Below are positions 1 through 6,587 of a stretch of 7,554 nt of DNA, one piece after another (within the stretch, counting starts at the first letter, position 1; each line of letters opens with the position of its first letter). The DNA is from Flavobacteriales bacterium UBA5692 (GTDB lineage Bacteria > Bacteroidota > Bacteroidia > Flavobacteriales_D > Sanyastnellaceae): positions 9,504 to 17,057 of the forward strand of contig DIHQ01000085.1 of the NCBI GenBank assembly GCA_002420235.1. Direction: 5' to 3'. Both the position numbers and the translations under genes were made by a program. The notes under the pieces are model-generated. The model saw only the letters and a program-made list of their open reading frames with translations. It was not told where the DNA came from and did not search any database.

Positions 1-579
1 TATAAATTGCCAATTCAATCCTTTGCCTTTGAGCAGGCGTTGTACTTTTTCTGCAGCATCTCCAACCACGAAGGTGCCGCCAGTGGCAGCTGGGAAAAGA
101 GCTTTTGCGTTGGTGTTGGGATCAATCACTAAGGCACGCGTTTCATCCAGGGCTTCGAAGTGCCTTCCTGACCAGCGAAACGTCTGTGTGTACACTTCAT
201 TACGACGAGCATCTATGACGGCAATTACAATACTATCTATCTGCAGTAGTGCTGAGGACGCGAGGTGGTAGGCTTGGATTTCCAAACTATTTATTGCAAT
301 GAGTGGGATGCCTTTTGCGTGGCAGATGCCCTTAGCTGCGGAGGTGCCAATTCGCAATCCTGTGTAACTTCCTGGACCACCGCACACGGCAACGGCTGCT
401 AGATTAGCTACTCGCCACCCACTTTTGTCCATCGCGGCATCAATCATGGGGAGCAGACCAGAGGCGTGGACATGTTGTGATTCGCAACATTGATTTGCAT
501 GAATACACACGTCGCCTTGGAATAAAGCTACGGAGCATGAGAGGGTAGAGGTTTCAATGGCTAAGATCCGCTCGCTCAT
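1..579 (-). CDS. tsaB: TsaB, tRNA threonylcarbamoyladenosine (t6A37) complex subunit, partial (3' end outside window)
   Basis: TsaB is a cytoplasmic, inactive paralogue of TsaD. It forms a complex with TsaD and TsaE that puts the threonylcarbamoyl group on A37 of tRNAs reading ANN codons. I translated 193 residues from ATG at 579 to the window edge with no stop. The protein opens MSERILAIETST, the usual beta strand of the ASKHA fold. It carries the family signature GGPGSYTGLRIG at residues 67-78 and DARRNEVY at 123-130. The family is usually about 220-235 residues, so roughly 30-40 residues are missing to the left. The start is well fixed: the N-terminus matches the family and the ATG overlaps the stop of the upstream adaptor gene as ATGA (579-576), typical of translational coupling. 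No separate promoter is visible, so it is probably expressed from the upstream genes. Confidence 0.95.
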   Translation of the reverse strand, partial: MSERILAIETSTLSCSVALFQGDVCIHANQCCESQHVHASGLLPMIDAAMDKSGWRVANLAAVAVCGGPGSYTGLRIGTSAAKGICHAKGIPLIAINSLEIQAYHLASSALLQIDSIVIAVIDARRNEVYTQTFRWSGRHFEALDETRALVIDPNTNAKALFPAATGGTFVVGDAAEKVQRLLKGKGLNWQFI

Positions 580-1859
580 CGTTTATCTTGCGGTTTTTTG
601 TTCGAATTTATCGTCACTTCATCACCGTCATCCAGGGTGCGGGATACGCATTGGTAAGGGCCAATTACGACGGTCATGGTGGTGTCAAGTCCGGATTGTA
701 TCTCAATGTATTGGTTGTCTTGGATGCCCGTTTCTACCCGTTGCCATCGCACCTGCCTACTTCGCTCCAAAACAAAAACCCCTAGTTCATCCTCACCCTC
801 GTCGGATTCGCGTTTGGTAACGGACTGAATTGGAACGGATACCGCCCCGTCTGCACTCCGAGTAAGAATATCCACTTTTGCACTCATCCCCGGCCGGAAA
901 GGTGATGAGACGTCTTCCAATGTGGTCAGCAATTCCGCATAACTTTCGGGCTGAAGCCTAACCTTGACGGAGAAATTGGTCACCTGATCCATGGCGAAGC
1001 CATGGATTCCCGCATTCAAAGCCGTATTTCCGATTTCGGTTACGGAACCAATGAAGGTTTCATTGATGTAGGCATCGACTTCGACCTCAGCTGCGTCGTG
1101 CATGCCGACTCGTACAATATCACTTTCGTTTACCTCCACATCCACTTCCATAATGGATAAATCAGACACCTTCATAACAACTTCACCTGCGGTAAACCCG
1201 TTGCCTTGGACGCTTTCACCCACCTCCTTGATGAGTGCAGTAACAGTGCCAGATTGGGGGGCCAACAAAGTGGTGCGTCCCAAGTTATCTCGTGCTTCCT
1301 GAACAGAAGCCTCGGCACTCGAAATGGCAAATTCGGCACTACGGATGGATTCCTTTGCAGCGTTAAGGGTCGCCTCGGAGCTGATGAAGTTGGCCTCCCC
1401 AGCATCATAATCAGCTTCTGAGACGACGTTGTTCAGGAACAGCTGCTGTGTGCGTTGCCAGTTCTTTTCTGCAGCGAAGAATTGGGCGTTAGCTTGAGCG
1501 TGTTGCGCTTTGGCGGAGGCAAGGCTGGACCGTGCGCTGTTTGCGGCGGCCTGCGCGCGATTGAGCGCCGCTTGATACAAATCGGGATTTATCTGAACGA
1601 GCAAGTCCCCCTTTTCCACCCGGTCACCTTCTTTCACTGGTAAAGCCACGATTTGGCCGCTCACTTCAGCAGTGATGTTCACTTCGGTCTCGGGCTGAAT
1701 CTTTCCCGAAGCCGAGACACGCTCGACAATGTCATGGACAACCACCTGTTCCACAGAAATTTGGTCCAAAGTCTCTCGTCCTCCGTACCATTTACCGGCA
1801 GCGCCAAGCACGATGATGGCGAATATGCTGATGATCCAGAATTTTCTTGTGAATTTCAT
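576..1859 (-). CDS. Efflux periplasmic adaptor (membrane fusion protein, HlyD/MacA/AcrA type)
   Basis: This 427-residue protein is the periplasmic adaptor of a tripartite exporter, linking an inner-membrane pump to a TolC channel. An N-terminal membrane anchor spans about residues 7-22. The first lipoyl half follows at about 64-92 (EVSGQIVALPVKEGDRVEKG). An alanine- and glutamine-rich alpha-helical hairpin, expected to be coiled coil, covers about 93-193. The second lipoyl half is at about 195-219 (LLAPQSGTVTALIKEVGE). Beta-barrel and membrane-proximal domains fill the rest, including FRPGMSAKVDIL at about 321-332, a common adaptor motif. It lies 10 bases after the TolC-family gene and overlaps tsaB by 4 bases. 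The pump partner could be MacB-like ABC or RND, because the adaptor alone does not decide. The domain order favours the MacA/ABC side, but only weakly. Substrate unknown. Confidence 0.93.
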   Translation of the reverse strand: MKFTRKFWIISIFAIIVLGAAGKWYGGRETLDQISVEQVVVHDIVERVSASGKIQPETEVNITAEVSGQIVALPVKEGDRVEKGDLLVQINPDLYQAALNRAQAAANSARSSLASAKAQHAQANAQFFAAEKNWQRTQQLFLNNVVSEADYDAGEANFISSEATLNAAKESIRSAEFAISSAEASVQEARDNLGRTTLLAPQSGTVTALIKEVGESVQGNGFTAGEVVMKVSDLSIMEVDVEVNESDIVRVGMHDAAEVEVDAYINETFIGSVTEIGNTALNAGIHGFAMDQVTNFSVKVRLQPESYAELLTTLEDVSSPFRPGMSAKVDILTRSADGAVSVPIQSVTKRESDEGEDELGVFVLERSRQVRWQRVETGIQDNQYIEIQSGLDTTMTVVIGPYQCVSRTLDDGDEVTINSNKKPQDKR

Positions 1860-1869
1860 GGTCGGAGTT

Positions 1870-3333
1870 TTATCGAAAGGTCATCGCTTTGCCCGTATAG
1901 AAGTCCAATATGCGGCTCTTGAACGCCAAGTCATACTTAGCGCGCAAAGCGTTTATTCGGGCGTTATCAAATAGCGTGCGCGCATCGGCGTAGTCGATAG
2001 CTGTGGCTGCTCCGGCTTCGTATCGTTTTTCGGTATTCAAAAAGGCACGCTCTGCAGAGACAAGTGCTGCCTCTTGGGCAATGGACTGCTCCGAAGCAGC
2101 ACGGGCATCTGCCCATGCCGATTCGATACTCGTTGTTAGGGTCTGCTTGGTTTGTTCGAGTTGATGCTGCGCGCGTATGGCATCCACTTCTGCTTGTTCA
2201 ATGGACGATTTGATATTGAAATTATTGAAGATTGGCACGTTCATAGAGAAGAACACGCTTTGGTTGAAGTTTTGGCTAAGCTGATCATTAAATGGGGTGG
2301 TGATGAAGTTGTATACTTCTTGTTGGGCGACGAGGTCGTAAGACGTACTGTCGTCAACTACCAGGGAACCGAGTACATATTCCTCTAATGAAGGGGATCC
2401 GTCAATGCTACTCGAGGCACCAGAGTATCCAGTTCCGATGTTGTAGCTTGCGAACAGACGAGGATAGCGACCGGATTTGGCTATGTCCAAACCGATGAAG
2501 GCATCTTCTACCTGCAGCTCAGCTTGCTGAATTTCTGGGAAGGAACTGAGGGCATATGCTACGGCAGCAGCTGGCGAGGAAGGTAAATTGGTCCGCTGAA
2601 GATCATCGTCTGATGGCCGGACAAGTTCGAAACTGTCGGATTCTGATGCGGGCAATTGGAGAAGCTGCACCAAATTCAGTTTGGCCAATCCGAGCGCATT
2701 TTTGGTGCTTACAATGTTGGCTTCATCGGAGGCGAGCTGTGCTTCAACGTCATAAAGATCAAATTCTGCGGCAGCTCCAGCGGCAACCATGCTCCGCATG
2801 CGTTCTACCTGGCGAGCTGTGGCTTGGCGATTAAATTCGGCTACCCGTAAGAATTCCTCTTGGAACAGGACGTTCAAGAATGCCCCGGCAATTGTCAGGA
2901 TGATACTGTTCTCGGTGACTTGCAGTTGGGCTTCAGCGGAGGCTTGGGCTAATTTCGCTCTCCGCAGGTTGAGGTGATTTTGGAACCCGTTGAACAAGAC
3001 CATACCGGTGCTCAAACCAAAGCTGTTGGACCGGATGGCAGAGGATTCAACGAATTGGTTCGTGAACGGGTCGATGGTTCGGCCGAAGTTGTAGCCGTGG
3101 GATAGATTCGCATTGAGGTTTGGGAGAAATGCCCCTTTTGCAGTTTGTGTGCCTATAGCAGCACTGGCCTCACCAAGTTGACCGAGTTGAATTTGTATGT
3201 TGTGCTCAAAAGCATGGTCAAGACATCGCTGCAATGACCAAGCTTGTTGAGCAGCTGACTGTGAGGGGACCGAAGCCACGAATCCGAGCACAAGTGACAC
3301 AGATAGTGGAATGGCAGGTTTAACAATGCGCAT
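1870..3333 (-). CDS. TolC-family outer-membrane efflux channel
   Basis: This is an outer-membrane channel of the OEP/TolC family, predicted to trimerise into a barrel and periplasmic tunnel that docks to the adaptor encoded next to it. From ATG at 3333 it has 487 residues. A signal peptide covers about 1-29, ending AAQ. The mature part starts with WSLQRCLDHAFEHNIQIQ, the usual TolC opening. Two OEP repeats follow, at about 31-235 and 260-480. They include YNFGRTIDPFTNQF at 81-94, the strand-turn motifs LFNGF (113-117) and PIFNNF (367-372), and helical AQ/E-rich stretches. The open frame extends to an ATG at 3519, but that adds 62 residues lying across the end of the OmpA-like gene in another frame and would bury the signal peptide. 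I therefore chose 3333. The stop is 10 bases before the adaptor gene. Confidence 0.93.
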   Translation of the reverse strand: MRIVKPAIPLSVSLVLGFVASVPSQSAAQQAWSLQRCLDHAFEHNIQIQLGQLGEASAAIGTQTAKGAFLPNLNANLSHGYNFGRTIDPFTNQFVESSAIRSNSFGLSTGMVLFNGFQNHLNLRRAKLAQASAEAQLQVTENSIILTIAGAFLNVLFQEEFLRVAEFNRQATARQVERMRSMVAAGAAAEFDLYDVEAQLASDEANIVSTKNALGLAKLNLVQLLQLPASESDSFELVRPSDDDLQRTNLPSSPAAAVAYALSSFPEIQQAELQVEDAFIGLDIAKSGRYPRLFASYNIGTGYSGASSSIDGSPSLEEYVLGSLVVDDSTSYDLVAQQEVYNFITTPFNDQLSQNFNQSVFFSMNVPIFNNFNIKSSIEQAEVDAIRAQHQLEQTKQTLTTSIESAWADARAASEQSIAQEAALVSAERAFLNTEKRYEAGAATAIDYADARTLFDNARINALRAKYDLAFKSRILDFYTGKAMTFR

Positions 3334-3336
3334 AGA

Positions 3337-3344
3337 CAAAATTA
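3337..3344 (-). promoter_or_regulatory. Possible Bacteroidota -7 element before the TolC-family gene (weak)
   Basis: On the minus strand the gap reads TAATTTTG, which fits the Bacteroidota -7 consensus TAnnTTTG. It ends only 3 bases before the ATG at 3333, so a transcript from it would be nearly or fully leaderless. There is no TTG at the usual -33 spacing. It is listed because it is the only consensus match I found in a gap in this window, and it is more likely chance than a working promoter. Confidence 0.15.
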
Positions 3345-3357
3345 ACCCAAAGCAACG

Positions 3358-3367
3358 GTCTGCAGAC
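3358..3367. repeat. 10-base perfect palindrome in the gap before the TolC-family gene
   Basis: GTCTGCAGAC is its own reverse complement and sits in the 40-base gap (3334-3373) between the OmpA-like gene and the TolC-family gene, about 24 bases before the tolC-type ATG. It does not extend further on either side. It could be an operator for a dimeric regulator or simply chance, because a palindrome this short is not rare. Confidence 0.3.
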
Positions 3368-3373
3368 GACGTA

Positions 3374-4093
3374 TCAATAATTCGTGACGCGAATGCTGAT
3401 GCGCCGGTTGGCTTGTGCTTCCTGTGGGGTTGATGGATGGGTGTAAATGCGTTGTGATGCGCCTCGTCCCTCCACAGACAGCCGGTTTGGTTTGACTCCA
3501 GATGATACAAGGTACTCAAACACCGCTCGTGCCCGGTTGCGACTAGTTCGATCAGGTTCCAAGACGTCTTCGTTGTCGTGTCCGATAATGGCTACAGAAA
3601 CGGTTGGATTAACTTCAATGAACTTTCGCAGAGCTTGTAAGGCTGGTGCTGAAGTGAAATATAACTCCTCTGTGCCGGGCATGAACTCAACAGCTGGAAG
3701 GGCTGTTTCAAGGCCTATAGCCAAAGGCTTTAGCATCAGGGTATCTGCAGGCAACTCCGGATCGGCATAGATGAAATCGGCGTACAGCATAAAATTAGGC
3801 TCCACACATAAGCGGCTATACCGTCGATAGGGTGCTAATTCAAGTGCGGTGTCTTCTTCCACCTTCAACTGGACTGGTTTTCGGGGATTGAAACCTTCAA
3901 CAGTTAGCTCGGTTTTTATGAGCTGGGTTGTGCTTTGATTCGCAACGGCCCATCTCTGATTTACTGGTTCTTCTGTTACTGTCTCGCTGTCCAACCACGG
4001 ACTCCGCTCTACCACGAATTGGGCATTGGCGCCTCTGCTGGACAGCAGCCCAAAGAGCAGCCCAAATATGTGGGCGTAGCGTACGGCAGTCAT
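3374..4093 (-). CDS. OmpA-like peptidoglycan-binding envelope protein
   Basis: This 239-residue protein probably anchors to peptidoglycan in the periplasm. A short signal peptide ends near residue 25 (GANAQ). The middle, about 61-133, is not a named domain I can assign. Its layout, a short beta-rich stretch ending MLKPLAIG, resembles the beta-sandwich that precedes OmpA domains in many Bacteroidota proteins. The OmpA domain covers about 134-237, with VEFMPGTEELYFTSAPALQALRK in two parts (135-157), GHDN (171-174), RARAVFEYLVSSGVKPNRLS (187-206), and NRRISIRV (229-236). The usual GHTDN has lost its T, so the conserved Asp is probably D173, and R187 is the conserved Arg. There is no N-terminal beta barrel. 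It begins 12 bases after the small CxxC gene, with a GAAGAA stretch just upstream of its ATG, and ends 40 bases before the TolC-family gene. Its partner is unknown. Confidence 0.85.
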   Translation of the reverse strand: MTAVRYAHIFGLLFGLLSSRGANAQFVVERSPWLDSETVTEEPVNQRWAVANQSTTQLIKTELTVEGFNPRKPVQLKVEEDTALELAPYRRYSRLCVEPNFMLYADFIYADPELPADTLMLKPLAIGLETALPAVEFMPGTEELYFTSAPALQALRKFIEVNPTVSVAIIGHDNEDVLEPDRTSRNRARAVFEYLVSSGVKPNRLSVEGRGASQRIYTHPSTPQEAQANRRISIRVTNY

Positions 4094-4105
4094 GTGATTC
4101 TTCGG

Positions 4106-4339
4106 TTAAGAGGCGCTTTTGCGCTTCTTATAAATTACGAAGAATAGAGCAGAAAGCAAAATATATGGGACCGCCATCAAGTACAGAATTCCTCGGTTTA
4201 GTCCAGCGCCCAGCCCTCCGTCATCGGCGCTATCCTCAGCGACCGCCTTACACATGACACATTGTCCAATTGCATTTTCCAACACGCAAAGAGCAAAAAA
4301 TGCCAGAAAAAGAGGTAGGATTTTGCGCAACCAATTCAT
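4106..4339 (-). CDS. Small membrane protein with a CVMC (CxxC) motif, oxidase cluster, function unknown
   Basis: This is a 77-residue protein of unknown function. The N-terminus, about 5-25, is a hydrophobic signal peptide or membrane helix (IGQ before the first Cys). It is followed at once by CVMCKA, with Cys 27 and 30. A short acidic and glycine-rich stretch follows (AEDSADDGG, 34-42), then GLNRGILYLMAVPYILLS (46-63) opening a second membrane helix at about 49-70, and a basic tail KKRKSAS. The Cys pair should therefore face the periplasm. It is not a haem c site (no CxxCH) and the residue before Cys27 does not fit a lipobox. From memory, similar small proteins with C-x-M-C and GLN-GILYL-PY occur in Bacteroidota next to oxidase assembly genes. 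It starts 1 base after the DUF420 stop, so it is very likely co-translated. A role in metal or thiol handling for the oxidase is only a guess. Confidence 0.85.
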   Translation of the reverse strand: MNWLRKILPLFLAFFALCVLENAIGQCVMCKAVAEDSADDGGLGAGLNRGILYLMAVPYILLSALFFVIYKKRKSAS

Positions 4340-4340
4340 A

Positions 4341-4883
4341 CTAATGCGGATAATAGGGTGAAATCATGAGGTAGACAATGACCCCAGTAGCGGTGACGTA
4401 CATCCAAATAGGCCAGGTGAATTTAGCGATTTTGCGGTGTTTTTCCAGCTGCATACCCAAACCCCTCGCGTATGTAAAAAGAACAAGTGGAATGATACCG
4501 GTGGATAGTATGATATGGGAGATTAGTATAAAAAAGTAGACACTTCGAATCCATCCTTGACCCCCATATTTGGTAGACTCTGTGGTTAAGTGAAAGGCGA
4601 CATAGCTAAGGAGAAACAGGACACTCAATGCCAAGGCTGTGGAAGTAAAAGCTCGATGGACTTTAATATTCTTGTTGCGGATTGCAATGAATGCTCCAAA
4701 AAGGCAGCAGAATGCAGTGCCATTGAAGATGGCATTTAGCTTGGGAAGAACGTATAAGGACCGGCGGGTGGACTCCGACAGGGTTTCAATCGGTGGAATG
4801 AGAAATAACAACGCTACGGCTGCAGGAATGACGACTGCCATGATCCAAATGAATCGCCTAACGTTTTTTTCGTTTTTTACCAT
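4341..4883 (-). CDS. DUF420 membrane protein (CtaM-like oxidase assembly factor)
   Basis: This is a 180-residue inner-membrane protein of the DUF420 family. The Bacillus and Staphylococcus relative CtaM is needed for activity of haem-A-containing oxidases, and a similar assembly role is inferred here. Five membrane helices are visible at about 11-30, 46-68, 80-100, 114-137 and 155-175. The histidines expected for the family are present: H76 in KVHRAF, H98 in VAFHL, H123 in ILISHIILS, and H149 in LEKHRKIAKFTWPIWMYV. The ending MISPYYPH also fits. Its ATG lies 3 bases after the SCO stop (TAAGCCATG), and it ends 1 base before the small CxxC gene, so these three genes form one tight unit. Sure of the family, less so of the exact job. 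Confidence 0.92.
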   Translation of the reverse strand: MVKNEKNVRRFIWIMAVVIPAAVALLFLIPPIETLSESTRRSLYVLPKLNAIFNGTAFCCLFGAFIAIRNKNIKVHRAFTSTALALSVLFLLSYVAFHLTTESTKYGGQGWIRSVYFFILISHIILSTGIIPLVLFTYARGLGMQLEKHRKIAKFTWPIWMYVTATGVIVYLMISPYYPH

Positions 4884-4886
4884 GGC

Positions 4887-6122
4887 TTACTCGTTGAGTG
4901 CCCAGAGTTGTTCCACAGCATCTAGCAGCTGATCTACTTCATCTGTGTCTGTGCCATCGTAGTACCCACGAATTTGTCCACTGCGATCGATGAGGGCGAA
5001 GAGGTCGCTGTGAAAAATACCACCGGCTGCCGTGTCGCTTTCAATGGCAGTGAGGAAGTATCCATTTCGGGCGATATCGTACAGGTCCTCTTTATTGCCA
5101 GTCAGCAACTTCCAAATTTCGGGGTCTTGCCCGAGTCTTTCACCGTAGGATTTCAACCGCGATGGCGTATCGTAATCGGGATCGACGGTGTGGCTTACAA
5201 GCCTAACCTCGCCTTCCAAGCCTTTGGCCCGAATACCCTCTTGGAGTCGCGCCATCTGGCTCGACATGATGGGACAAATGGTCGGGCAGGTTGTGAAGAA
5301 AAAGTCAACCACACGCAACTGTGCCGAACAATCGTTATGCGAAAATTCCATGCTGTCTCTATCGATAAAGGCAAACGGCGGCACCGTATGCCCCATTGGA
5401 CCGAGTACAGGAAGAGGTAGGAGTTTGGCTAATTCCTCAGCGCGTTTCTTCTTAGCGTAGGCCACCTCATCCATCTCTTTTTGGAGCAATGCAATGTCTT
5501 CAACCGCGTCTTTAATGGCATCTTCAGAAGCTGCGTGGTACACCCCGCGTAAGTAGCCTTTGCTATCAACTAGCCAAAGCGTGGCAATATTGTTGGGATC
5601 CGACGGATCCCGTTCTATCATAAAGGATTCCGCGATAATTGCATCAATCTTCGGTTGCTCACCTGTAAGGAATTGCCACTTGCCATCAAATCCATTGTAC
5701 CTCGTATTTCGCTTGACATACTTCGCGAGTACATCAGGGGTGTCGTGAACCGCATTGAGCGTGAAACATACTGTTGTGATGTCGTTCTCGTCTCGGTAGC
5801 GGAAGTTAGGCCATAGGAGTTGCTTGGTCACCTGAGCCACGTGTGGCGCATCAGTTGCGAAGAAGGCTGCCAACCAGACCTTGCCGTTTAGTGATTTGGA
5901 ATGAAAAGACTCACCTAGGTGATTTGTCAATAGAAATGGTTTGACTTGTTGGACACCCTCGTTGAACGTTTCTGTCGTACCTGATTCGGTGAAATACGGG
6001 AGGGTATTAAAGTGATGTTCTCCGTGCACCCCCAAAACCATCAGCCCGATTAAGGGTAACCCGAGCATGATACCCAGCAGAACTGAATACTTTTTTAGGA
6101 TTCTTTTGATAGATGTGTTCAC
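4887..6122 (-). CDS. SCO1/SenC-family copper chaperone with a duplicated, degenerate N-terminal domain
   Basis: SCO proteins are membrane-anchored periplasmic thioredoxin-fold proteins that deliver copper to, or reduce, the CuA site of oxidase subunit II. This one has 411 residues, about twice the usual 200-230. One membrane helix spans about 13-31. The C-terminal domain, about 240-408, is a complete SCO domain: CPTIC with Cys 279 and 283, DYDTPSRLKSY (316-326), and the ligand His 371 in IFHSDLFALID. A second copy precedes it at about 58-215, followed by a lysine- and glutamate-rich linker (211-238). That copy keeps DTPDVLAKY (127-135), the W...FLTG element (149-154) and LVDSKGYLRG. Its ligand positions, however, read D91, V95 and N178, so it should not bind copper. 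The start is GTG at 6122: an in-frame TGA lies 8 codons upstream and no ATG intervenes, and the GTG gives a normal basic-then-hydrophobic N-terminus. Confidence 0.92.
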   Translation of the reverse strand: MNTSIKRILKKYSVLLGIMLGLPLIGLMVLGVHGEHHFNTLPYFTESGTTETFNEGVQQVKPFLLTNHLGESFHSKSLNGKVWLAAFFATDAPHVAQVTKQLLWPNFRYRDENDITTVCFTLNAVHDTPDVLAKYVKRNTRYNGFDGKWQFLTGEQPKIDAIIAESFMIERDPSDPNNIATLWLVDSKGYLRGVYHAASEDAIKDAVEDIALLQKEMDEVAYAKKKRAEELAKLLPLPVLGPMGHTVPPFAFIDRDSMEFSHNDCSAQLRVVDFFFTTCPTICPIMSSQMARLQEGIRAKGLEGEVRLVSHTVDPDYDTPSRLKSYGERLGQDPEIWKLLTGNKEDLYDIARNGYFLTAIESDTAAGGIFHSDLFALIDRSGQIRGYYDGTDTDEVDQLLDAVEQLWALNE

Positions 6123-6182
6123 AGGAATTAAACCAGCGAATCAGCAATGAGGTTCAACTCAGTCGGATTTCAAATTCTTCTA

Positions 6183-6560
6183 TCAATGGAAGGTATTGAA
6201 GTTTCCTAAGTGTCCGAAACCTTCTGAAATGGCGATGAAAATCAAATATCCGATGAAGAGAATGTATGGCGCAATAATCACTTTTTTCAGGTTACTTCGC
6301 TCCTCGCCTAAATGCATGAAGACCAGAACGATATATGCGGCTTTTACCACGGTGAGGATTATAAAAGACCACTTGATCATGGTCCAAGTGAAGGTCTCAG
6401 CACGTTTGAAGTAAATACCCATTATGACTTCTACGGTGGTCAGCAGTGTGAGGATACCGGTAACCTTCCAAATGTTCTTACGAATCTTGGCGCCCTCCTC
6501 TTCACTGTGGTGTGAGTTGAGTGCATAGCTGTCGTTTACAATAAGATCGTCGCGCTCCAT
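6183..6560 (-). CDS. Cytochrome c oxidase subunit IV family protein (small prokaryotic type)
   Basis: This 125-residue inner-membrane protein is a small accessory subunit of a haem-copper oxidase, probably caa3 type. About 29 polar, partly acidic N-terminal residues (LNSHHSEEEG) precede three membrane helices at about 30-50, 60-83 and 91-112. Family features are TTVEVIMGIYF (41-51) in the first helix and VVKAAYIVLVFMHLGEE (71-87) bridging the second helix and the following loop. It has no catalytic residues, and the family is thought to stabilise the complex. It begins 27 bases after the subunit III stop and is followed by the longest gap of the window, 60 bases, before the SCO gene. The start ATG at 6560 is the natural one, since the preceding gene ends just upstream. 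Confidence 0.92.
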   Translation of the reverse strand: MERDDLIVNDSYALNSHHSEEEGAKIRKNIWKVTGILTLLTTVEVIMGIYFKRAETFTWTMIKWSFIILTVVKAAYIVLVFMHLGEERSNLKKVIIAPYILFIGYLIFIAISEGFGHLGNFNTFH

Positions 6561-6587
6561 GATTACTGGGTTTGAGGCTAATGCGGA

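Noticed and set aside
3334..3519. N-terminal extension of the TolC-family frame up to an ATG at 3519, giving 549 residues.
   Set aside because: The extra 62 residues are polar, overlap the 3' end of the OmpA-like gene, and would place the clear signal peptide (starting MRIVKPAIPL) internally. The start at 3333 gives a normal precursor.
4250..4261. CVMC of the small protein as a haem c site or lipoprotein cleavage site.
   Set aside because: The residue after the second Cys is Lys, not the His of CxxCH, and the residue before the first Cys is Gln, which does not fit a lipobox.
4974..5420. Plus-strand open frame of 148 residues opposite the SCO gene.
   Set aside because: The minus-strand SCO gene has clear catalytic motifs through this stretch. 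The plus-strand product resembles nothing I know, and all other genes are on the minus strand, so it is a shadow frame.
5595..5611. Perfect inverted repeat GGGATCC-GAC-GGATCCC, a possible hairpin.
   Set aside because: It lies inside the SCO coding region and results from the repeated Asp-Pro codons of RDPSDP (171-176). It has no T-tract and no gene boundary nearby, so it is not a terminator or operator.
6123..6182. Possible promoter in the 60-base gap before the SCO gene (AGAATTTG near the subunit IV stop).
   Set aside because: It misses the first base of TAnnTTTG, has no convincing -33 TTG, and no hairpin or other element was seen in the gap.
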